NCBI RefSeq assembly: GCF_964204645.1
Contig: NC_134025.1
Location: 22,476,001 to 22,536,000 of the forward strand
Direction: 5' to 3'
Source of the DNA: Tubulanus polymorphus
Lineage: Eukaryota; Nemertea; Palaeonemertea; Tubulaniformes; Tubulanidae
Length of the DNA stretch: 60,000 bases
Positions within the stretch are counted from its first letter, which is position 1; each line of letters opens with the position of its first letter. Shown one piece after another: positions 52,820 to 60,000 of the stretch. The position numbers and the translations under genes are program-made. The notes under the pieces were generated by a model. It did no database searches and was not told the DNA's origin. It saw only the letters and a program-made list of their open reading frames with translations.

Positions 52820-55800
52820 CTGAAAGAGTAACAAGAACTTAAGTCCCAATTGGGCTACAAAAGAAGGGGGCTCTTGTCCAGTGGGCTATTTTACTTAAAC
52901 CTTTACTTGGCACTAGCCCTTTCAACTGAATGTGATTCATGTTCCCTGCCTGGCACTTTATTCTGTACGGATATCTATAGAATTTACCTGAAGTAAATCA
53001 TTAGCTAGCAACTCTGCATAGGGAATCTCATGAAGTTTTGGAATGACATCAGTAAGTCGTTGCTTTCTATAACGAGTAAATTTATCTGAAATTCAAAATG
53101 AAAATTGAAATAATCTATTTCAGAAGAGAAAGTACCATATATTTCAACTTATATACCTCGACTATAGTTTGGATATTGACTAACACCTTCCCACGTTTCC
53201 TCGGTCGGCATTCCGAGCACACGCCAAATACGATCGAGTTGATCAATGGCGTCTTTCATGCCTGGAAATGTCGCTACGCCCGAGATCATCTCCGTGAAAA
53301 TACAACCAACACCCCTAAAAAAGATTATTGTGTGAAGAATATACTGTAGGCGGTTTATATTGGACAGAGTAATCAGGAGGGTACTAAGCGCTCAGATCCT
53401 CCATTTAAACTTTTCATTGCTGACTAATCAATACTCAAAAATGCTGGAGATAATCTCAAAATCTCAAAAATTTCACCCCGCTGTGTTAAATAACGAGCAT
53501 ATTGCTATATCATGTCACTTCGCAGTTCAGTGCATTGTTCGTTACTAATATTTCACTATGTTTGACAGGTGCTGCCATCTTTCATTAGAGATAAAACTAA
53601 TCACTAATAACATCAAAACACCGCGATGCGGGGTACTAGCAAAGTCAAACACTGATTCATACACCGTACTGCGGTGTAGATGCCCTGAAACTGTTAACCC
53701 TTTCAGTGCGTCTACACCGCAGCGCGGTGTATGAATCGGTGATGGATTTTGCTAGTACACCGCAATGCGGTATATTGATGTAATTAGTAATTAGTTTTTA
53801 TCTCTATTGAAAGATGGCAGCACCTGTCAAACATAGTGAAATATTAGTAAATAACGATATACCGCATTGTGGTGTAGACACATTAAAGTGGTGTGGCACT
53901 ACAACACACTGGGGTGGAATTTTTCAAAATTTTCAAATTATCTCCAGCACTATAGGGTATTGATTAGTCAGCACTGAAAGGGTTAATCTGTACCCTAATA
54001 GTGGGTCTACGTCTGAACGTACCACATATCCAGTGAGGTAGAATAATCCGTAGATCCTAGTAATACATCTGGAGGTCGATACCATAACGTTACCACTTCA
54101 TGGCTGTACGTATGGCTAGGTACAGATTTTGCTCGCGCAAGACCTTTGAAAGATATGGAAATAAATTTTCAAATCAGGTTAATGATTGATGAGAGAAATT
54201 TTGTAGACATTTTCACAAGTTCAATACAATTCTATGCCTTTCAAACCTACCAAAGTCAGCCAGCTTCAATTCACCTATTTCACTTATCAAAAGATTTTGA
54301 GGTTTTAAATCCCTGAGAAAATAAAGATATAAACTAGATATGGGAACAGAAATGCATTTTTCAATAGGGTCTAAGATATGCATGTAGTAGTAGAACTTTC
54401 AGCATTTTGTATTCATAAAATATGGTACCTATGTAATATCCTTCTTTGATGGCAGTACGCTAACCCTCGAAGTAATTGAAAGAGAAATAACTGAAAAAAG
54501 ACAAGTTACTTAAATCATCTAACAAATGCCATTTGAAGAAATCTCAACCATTCTAATAACAGGGTGGCCACTTTCCGTCAATTTACGAATTCCCTGATTT
54601 TTCTATGTTATGACACAATGAGTGAATCTGAAGAATTATTGATTTGAAATATCAGAATTTATTCATTCTTTATGAATCATATAGTGATAAAGAAATCCGT
54701 GGTCAATATCGCATCCAAATTCCCTGAGATTTCCAGGTTTTTAGCAAAAATTGTCAAATTCCCTGAATTTTTTCAAGATATTCTGATTCCGAGTTTTCCA
54801 GATTTTTCTGGTCAGTGGCCGTCCTATTTACTTCATCAACGAATATCAAGCTACAAAATGGGTAATTCGACGATATCATTGATAAATATCTCTTACCTTT
54901 ACATTGTATGGAACTAAACCACCAGTATGTTTTTCTAGGTATTGACTGAGATCAGTATGCTGAAAGTAAGAGAAGGATAATACTAGTTAGTTATGCGTTC
55001 AAAAATTCTCTAAAAGCCCTCCTTAAACTTTATATAACAATGTAGCAATCATTAGTTTGTTATACAGGTATACAAAATATATATGTAATAATAGATGTAC
55101 GAGTTGATGAAATAGATTAAAATGAATTTGAAATATACATACTACAAATTCAAAAACAAATGTCAATGTTTCTCTGGTATGTATGATGTCATGTAAAGTA
55201 ACAATGTTCGCGTGTTTCAGGCCCTTCAATAGCGATGCTGAAAAGAAAAATCCAGACATCTATAGCAATTACAGCAAATAAAATTGAAATTTGATTTATG
55301 GATTATACCAGATGTACATATATTGCCAATCTAGATGTAAGGAGTTTTAAAGGTGAAAATTTAACATTTTGAGGAAGTGTCTGTATCACTTCCATATCCT
55401 TATTACTGTAGACTCCTCCTAAATCGGCAATTGTACCGATTTAAGCATAGTTTACTTTACAAATACAAACTAGACAAAAATTCCTAATTGCTTATTTCCC
55501 AAAATTGAAGGAGTCTTAAAGGAGTTTTGGCCATTTTGCTCGAATTAAACGAGTACCTTTAAAAGCATTTTCTATTTAGGAGTTTTTAAGGAATCAAGGA
55601 GTCAAGGAATCAAGGAGTAGGGACCCTAGTTTAACAACGTTGTACATATCCTAATTAAATGTAAATGTACAGTATCAGACCCCTCTCATAAAACTTGGCT
55701 ATGATCATGCCCAACATAAAAAATATCCAAGTTATGTTTCACTGTGTCACTCCAATGACATTCCACTAAGGCTTTACCTTCTCTAATAGCTGTAAATGGG

Positions 55801-58800
55801 GTACCTTCTTCTTCTTGCAATCGAATTTCTTTCAAAGCAACGATTTTGTTATTCAAGCTGGAATATGCAAATGTGTATGTAACAAGTTCCCGATATGAAA
55901 TGTGACAATTTCTAACATTTGTCAGCACAAAAGATTTCAAGGTCAATTTTATCAATTCACGTCCTTTGTTGTATCACTGGAATTCGTAACATGAGAGAGA
56001 ACAGATCAAATATAGAGTTGCAAAGCAGCGGTAATGGGTCTTCTGCATTAAATTCTTTAATTGGGAGCAATAAATCCTTATCAAATTGATTTTTCTGAAT
56101 CATAGTCCAAAGGCCACCCTATAATTACAGGATTCTATTGATGCTGCCATCTATCTGGTAAGCACAGGCCACAATTCACCACAGTCATGGTGGACAATCA
56201 TTTACCGCCAAATTTACGATTTTTTTTTACACCACACGGCAAATTTATAGCTATAAAATGCACAAATTTGGCAGTTTCAATTTTTAGCTATCTCTTGAAT
56301 AACACAGCGACATTTTTTGCTATGCTTAGAACTTCCAAGAGGCCCTACCCCATGAATGCAGACCAAATCAAGTGCTACTATCTATCCATAAAGGCAAGAA
56401 CATACCACGATTCACCACAATGGCAGGTACAGCCAAATTTACAGAGTTTAACAGCAACTTTCGAGTGATTTGCAAAAATTTGGTTGCAGAACTAATACCG
56501 TAGATAATTCATGTCTGAATATTGATAGAATGTTTTTGTCTCGTTTTAGAGTAAAGTACACTTAGTAATAGAATCTTTGAAACAGGAGGTAAAATGTGTA
56601 ATAATAACAATCAAGGGAATAAGAAGGCTTTCCTATGAAGTAGCAGGTACCGTAATCCCTAAATGACAATGAGAAAAGGTTCTAAGATAGAATAAACCGT
56701 TGAAGAGTCGATTCTCTACTAGAGTCTAATCCGATTAAGACCAAGTTTTGAAAGGTTAACTTGACAGTTCGACTTCAAACTAAAGAACTGCGAAAGCTAG
56801 TAGGCCTACAGGCTCTCAGTTCAACATGATAACACCTCAAAGGCGAATGAAGAAGGAAATGCAGGACGTGCTGTCAAAGAGCGTATATACAGATGCTCGA
56901 GGACACCTCTGGCGAGAAAAAGCCAACTGTTCATCTTTTATGGCCAACCTCGATAACGTTGTATGGACATTAAATCAATATACATACTTGCTACGACCTT
57001 TATACACCGTGGCATATGAGCCTTCGCCGAGCTGCTCTAATTTCTGATAGGCATTTGCTTTCCCAAACGGAGAATCTCCCTGAAAGTAGAATTGCGAAAA
57101 CAAAAAATAATCTAGGAAAGTTTTACTTCGAGAATTAGGGCTGAAAAAAGAACTCGATTTCAAATGGAAGAATTACCCTTTGAAAAAACTGAAAATGAAA
57201 ATAAAAAGTACACCAACTGCGTTCAACAAGTGAAAATGGACACAGCCTTTCGGAATCACAGTATCAGACATGATATCAGGTATGAACAGTAGGACTCCTA
57301 TGTTCATGGCTTATACGAGAAATAATGGAAAAATTTTAATATACAAAGTTTCATGTACCAATACATATTATGGCAAACACGAAAGTTCTTGTTAAGAAGA
57401 AAATAATACACCACTGAATATAAAACCCATGATTATCATTTGAATAGAAATCTCTCTGTAAGATATCAGCTTCTATCGACTTTCTTATTCTAGTAAAACA
57501 AGTTGATTGAAACGAAATTTCTCTTCAATTTCAATTTTTGGAATTTCAATTCATCATCGACTGCTCATCTTACCTTTTTTCTGTGACAACGACGACAACA
57601 GCAACAACAACTTTGACATATACACTTCCGAAACATAATTCCGGGAAAACAGTTAAGTAACGTACGGAGCGTGCGCGCTATTCGGTATGCATTACACCTC
57701 GCAATATCAGCTACATGATGCCAACCGGTAACATACATACAACACCCTTTTCAACCGACTCTAAAGTAGTTTTAATACCAGTGACATGAACGAGTCGCTC
57801 TTTGTCAGACGATTATCTCAGACAGGAATGAAACGAAGCGCAGATACATTTATTCTATTGCCAGTCTCAATAATGCTCACGATCATACTTAACCCGATAT
57901 ATGTTTAAGACTTTAAGAGCGTTGCAGATGTAGCAAACGAGTTTCCGGCGTATTCTCGAGTATCATCGTTTAAATCGGACAATTCTTTCTCTCTCAACTA
58001 GTTGACTACGCCGCGATGATGATGATATGCAAATGGTTTATATGCAACAACAACGGAAAAAATCCAAAATTGATGTTCGCCTCGGTGCAAAATGCTCGCA
58101 AATATCAATCTCATGATAGTGCCTTGTCTAAAGCGTCCATCTCAATTCCTATAAGATTTTTATACGAGCTTGTGACACCTCTCTTAGCATCATCCACTCA
58201 CGTTATAAGTTAACCTTCCAGACCGGTTTTAACTTTAAGACAGCAGTTTTTAGCTAAATCTACTAACAGTTCAATTCAACCTTAGGGTAATTTAACCATA
58301 AGGCAATTCAGTTAAGGTTGATAGAACTACTTACACTACAGAGGTGAAAAATAGTTGGTAATAATTGTTGACAATAGTTGATAGAACTACCACCTCCGTG
58401 ATTGATCACAGGTTAAGTTAAATCTGGTCAAAGAAACTGTCGAGATGCCGAGATGCCTTGCTCACCATTCAGCTGCCTGAGCTTATATATATCATCTATT
58501 AACTTCCGAGCAAATTTCCTGATTCAGACAGTCGAAAATATATATCCGCCGCTGGTTGGTGGACATCGAATGCACAAAAAATTCATTTATTGTTAATAAA
58601 TACCATTCATTCGACGATGCGACTAATTGAAAAATTGGCCGCGGCCATTTCCGCGATGTTCAACATCAGCGAATAGCTTAATTTGAATTGATGGCTCTCG
58701 TGGGGATGATTTCACATACCAGATGTCGACTAACAGTTACTTGCTACCGCATTGCAATGATCTTGTATAAGTTGTCATCGTCGTCGTTAAATGATTGCAT

Positions 58801-59884
58801 TGGTAAAAATCCATTAATTCATAAAAATGTCATATTTTTTCCTACCGACTGTCGGCCTCCTATTTAGGATACCCAGCATAGGCACACGCTTTTCGATATT
58901 TAACTTGCCGCAAAGCTTTAAAAAGTTACGATACATTCTATTCACTGATGAAATTCGATTTCAGATAGCCACGTAATTAGTCACCATCGACACTTACCCT
59001 GAAACCCTAATTTTCATTTTGGTGAAACGCCATATTTTCCACCCACTAACGTTGATAGTATTCTAGCTTCAGGATATACAGTCACATTGGATCACAATTC
59101 TAAAGTCATCTCCTTTTTTTAATCTCAATTTTTATAACCAATTCAATTTACAATGTGCAGTGTTCTCCACAACAGGTTTTAGAGGGAGCAGCCACCCCCT
59201 TTCTTTTCACATCCATCTCTCTGAAAATCATCCACCCATTATGAAATATCTGCTGCCCTACCGGAGTGGATTTAGTATTCCATCGATGCTGATAATTGCT
59301 TTGAATTGACAATACATTTTCTGTATTTTTGGGGGGATCGAAAGCCCTACTCCTTCAGCAGCCACGATGTCATACACTTAACAAAAGAATGAGCCTTTTT
59401 AAAATGCCAGCATATGGAGAACACTGTATGTTGTAAGTCATTGGGATACGTCATCTGTATTACAGTCCTCTGTTGCAAACTACACTTACCGGCACAAAAA
59501 CCCCAGGGCTCAGTTTCATAGACTGGTATTAACTTTAACCCGGGGCCGGGTTAATTCAATTGAAAATGATGAATTGAGTTAGCCCCGAGTTAAAGTTGAT
59601 ACCAGTCTATAAAAAACTGGCCCCCGGTTCATTTCACTCGAATACTAACCGACGACGCAATTCGTCGTTTGCTCAGTAAACTTACCCCGAAACTTAGCGT
59701 TCGTTTCGGCGAGAAACGCTCGTAGCACCCTTCCGATTTCGGCCGACGAGGCACGTCGGCTTTCATACTGGCATCCACCTCGTAGTCTATATGGCTCAGT
59801 AGCATGTCGCCGGTGGAGTAATGTCGTTTCACCGGAGTGTGTTTATTACTTAGATAATCTACAACGACAAAGTGAGAACATAAT

Positions 59885-59919
<35 letters not shown>

Positions 59920-60000
59920 CAACCGAAATGAGAAAATATTGAGAGAATATTTTAAAGCACATTACCATCTGCTTCGGTAGATATAAGCAGATGGATCAAT
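52729..60000 (-). CDS. CDK14: CDK14/PFTAIRE cyclin-dependent kinase gene (12 exons seen, both ends missing)
   Basis: The gene spans this interval with exons listed separately; every junction has GT/AG signals and the phases agree throughout. The translated core is a CDK with the glycine loop [11 protein letters not shown], the catalytic lysine in IVALKEIRL, the diagnostic PFTAIRE helix after QEEEGT, the catalytic HRDLKPQN (split by an intron), LADFG, and the activation-segment end [15 protein letters not shown]. The C-lobe (DMWGVGCIF, then FPGMKD) is complete to [14 protein letters not shown]. The N-terminal extension is Ser-rich, as in CDK14. In animals this kinase pairs with cyclin Y at the membrane, and in vertebrates it phosphorylates the Wnt co-receptor LRP6; the Drosophila counterpart is Eip63E. 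Orthology to CDK14 versus CDK15 cannot be separated here. The final exon, expected to encode a short tail after the kinase domain, was not recognised below 52,729, and the 5' end lies past the window. Confidence 0.95.
52988..53085 (-). CDS. CDK14: CDK14 C-lobe exon
   Basis: This 98-bp exon encodes (D)[19 protein letters not shown] then [13 protein letters not shown]. It lies between GAATTTCAG and GTAAATTC and is in phase with both neighbours. Confidence 0.92.
53157..53314 (-). CDS. CDK14: CDK14 C-lobe exon (GVGCIF...FPGMKD)
   Basis: This 158-bp exon follows CTTTTTTAG and encodes [40 protein letters not shown], then [12 protein letters not shown]. It ends with one base of the next codon at GTATAT. 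It corresponds to the middle of the C-lobe. Confidence 0.95.
53409..53693 (-). mobile_element. 285-bp TTAA MITE, inverted copy
   Basis: This element lies between TTAA (53405-53408) and TTAA (53694-53697). It is the reverse-orientation relative of the next entry, with the same length. Shared blocks include GCTGACTAATCAATA, GCTGGAGATAATCT, TTTCACTATGTTTGACAGGT and GCTGCCATCTTTC. Its tips are worn (ACTTTTCATTGC instead of CCCTTTCAGTGC). It sits in the CDK14 intron between the exons at 53157 and 54023. Confidence 0.9.
53698..53982 (+). mobile_element. 285-bp piggyBac-like TTAA MITE
   Basis: TTAA-CCCTTTCAGTGCGTCTACAC at the left and GTCAGCACTGAAAGGG-TTAA at the right define it. CCCTTT ends with a TTAA target are the piggyBac signature. 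It has subterminal palindromes with CACCGC/GCGGTGT. No open frame. It shares its left TTAA with the inverted copy before it. Confidence 0.9.
54023..54143 (-). CDS. CDK14: CDK14 activation-segment exon
   Basis: This 121-bp exon encodes [20 protein letters not shown], then [20 protein letters not shown] and the start of Trp. It contains the T-loop and the RPPD helix. The donor GTACGT interrupts the Trp codon, as the next exon's first G confirms. Confidence 0.96.
54251..54312 (-). CDS. CDK14: CDK14 catalytic-loop exon (DLKPQN)
   Basis: This 62-bp exon completes Arg and encodes [20 protein letters not shown] plus G of DFG. It therefore holds the catalytic Asp, Lys and Asn and the metal-binding Asp. 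The acceptor is TTTTCTCAG and the donor GTAGGT. Confidence 0.96.
54429..54490 (-). CDS. CDK14: CDK14 exon ending in the catalytic HR(D)
   Basis: This 62-bp exon encodes [20 protein letters not shown] and the first two bases of the HRD arginine. It lies between CTTTTTTCAG and GTACC. The donor has C at +4 and is weaker than its neighbours. Confidence 0.95.
54560..54825. mobile_element. TIR element family B, copy 2
   Basis: It starts CAGGGTGGCCACTTTCC and ends GGTCAGTGGCCGTCCT. It has the same order of blocks as the copy at 37,841 (GAGTGAATC, GTGATAAAGAAA, GTGGTCAATA, CCAGGTTTTTAGCA, TTGTCAAATTCCCTGA). It sits in the CDK14 intron between the exons at 54429 and 54897. Confidence 0.85.
54897..54959 (-). 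CDS. CDK14: CDK14 exon, start of C-lobe
   Basis: This 63-bp exon has 21 whole codons, [20 protein letters not shown] plus K, between TTACTTTCAG and GTAAGAG. The HTDL-QY opening matches CDK14 just after the hinge. Confidence 0.96.
55143..55237 (-). CDS. CDK14: CDK14 exon, N-lobe to hinge
   Basis: This 95-bp exon follows CTTTTCAG and encodes [20 protein letters not shown], then [12 protein letters not shown], ending on a codon boundary at GTATGT. It covers the rest of the N-lobe and the hinge. Confidence 0.96.
55778..55857 (-). CDS. CDK14: CDK14 exon with catalytic lysine and PFTAIRE helix
   Basis: This 80-bp exon encodes [14 protein letters not shown], then [12 protein letters not shown]. 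The lysine in VALKEIRL is the ATP-anchoring residue. PFTAIRE is the cyclin-contact helix that names the family and is unchanged here. The acceptor is CATATTCCAG and the donor GTAAAG. Confidence 0.97.
56988..57079 (-). CDS. CDK14: CDK14 exon with the glycine-rich loop
   Basis: This 92-bp exon follows TTCTACTTTCAG and ends at the donor GTATGT. It encodes [20 protein letters not shown] and then [10 protein letters not shown] plus two bases, so it carries the PFGKA start and the ATP-binding glycine loop of CDK14. Confidence 0.95.
58221..58429. mobile_element. Possible 209-bp MITE in CDK14 intron
   Basis: GACCGGTTTTAACTTTAA and TTAAGTTAAATCTGGTC are imperfect inverted ends. GTTGATAGAACTAC is directly repeated inside at about 58,318 and 58,378. 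Confidence 0.5.
59158..59426. mobile_element. 269-bp hAT-like MITE in CDK14 intron
   Basis: CAGTGTTCTCCA begins and TGGAGAACACTG ends the element, a perfect 12-bp inverted pair (one intervening base at the right). CAGTG ends are hAT-like. No open frame and no exact 8-bp duplication. Confidence 0.7.
59506..59623. mobile_element. 118-bp near-palindromic foldback MITE in CDK14 intron
   Basis: The left arm GGGCTCAGTTTCATAGACTG then GTATTAACTTTAACCCGGGG pairs with the right arm CCCCGAGTTAAAGTTGATAC then CAGTCTAT-AAAACTGGCCC. Almost the whole element is stem, with a centre near 59,565. It lies 62 bp inside the intron from the donor at 59,685. Confidence 0.85.
59686..59858 (-). CDS. CDK14: CDK14 N-terminal regulatory-region exon
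   Basis: This 173-bp exon lies between an acceptor GTTGTAG and the donor GTAAGT. It encodes [20 protein letters not shown] and continues through [21 protein letters not shown], ending on a codon boundary. The basic, Ser-rich composition matches the variable N-terminal extension of CDK14, which carries phosphorylation and 14-3-3/cyclin Y contact sites in vertebrates. That function is inferred here. Confidence 0.8.
59888..59918. repeat. (TA)n microsatellite
   Basis: About 15 TA units in the short CDK14 intron between the exons at 59686 and 59966. Confidence 0.95.
59966..60000 (-). CDS. CDK14: CDK14 N-terminal exon, cut by the window edge
   Basis: The donor GTAATG begins at 59965 after GCAGATG. 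Read in the phase the next exon demands, it gives [11 protein letters not shown], and its last G joins AT of the next exon to make Asp. The acceptor lies beyond 60,000. The phase match supports it, but there is no conserved motif. Confidence 0.5.

Overview
This is AT-rich nuclear DNA from an invertebrate animal. Coding exons are small, bounded by GT/AG splice sites and separated by introns of 70 bp to 2.6 kb. All confidently recognised genes are bilaterian signalling genes (a Frizzled Wnt receptor, a PFTAIRE-type cyclin-dependent kinase, and probably a mixed-lineage MAP3K). The long non-coding stretches are full of short inverted-repeat transposons, tRNA-derived SINEs and microsatellites. The pattern suits a marine lophotrochozoan such as a mollusc, but I cannot fix the species or phylum from sequence alone.

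Left end (1-4.5 kb, + strand): the last coding exon (3280-4514) of a Ser/Thr/Pro-rich protein whose extreme C-terminus looks like that of mixed-lineage kinases. A 36-bp candidate microexon at 956-991 matches it in phase. The rest of this gene lies outside the window to the left.

Centre (4.5-41.5 kb): a gene-poor stretch. It holds at least a dozen MITE-like elements, among them an 802-bp TTAA-flanked element (13.9 kb), a 304-bp element with an exact 8-bp target duplication and three internal 62-bp repeats (14.8 kb), and a cluster of TA-flanked pogo/Tigger-like MITEs (26-31.5 kb). It also holds an 843-bp purine tract (25.0-25.9 kb), several (TA)n arrays and two perfect hairpins (11.4 and 39.6 kb). 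Two weak coding candidates are listed (23.7 kb minus, 31.6-32.1 kb plus).

Right part: an intronless Frizzled 1/2/7-class gene (41,522-43,258, minus), a repeat-rich spacer (43.3-52.7 kb), then the multi-exon PFTAIRE kinase CDK14 (minus, 52.7 kb to beyond the right edge). Twelve CDK14 exons are resolved; they join in phase and give a nearly complete kinase domain. Its first exons lie past 60,000 and its last exon was not found. In vertebrates CDK14 phosphorylates the Frizzled co-receptor LRP6, so finding a Frizzled gene next to CDK14 on the same strand is notable, although 9.5 kb separates them and shared control is only a possibility.

The hunt found no CRISPR, operon or toxin system, and none is expected in such DNA. 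The most interesting structures are the transposons: two 285-bp TTAA elements lying head to head around one shared TTAA inside a CDK14 intron, the 304-bp hairpin-array element, and a three-copy 350-385 bp TIR family.
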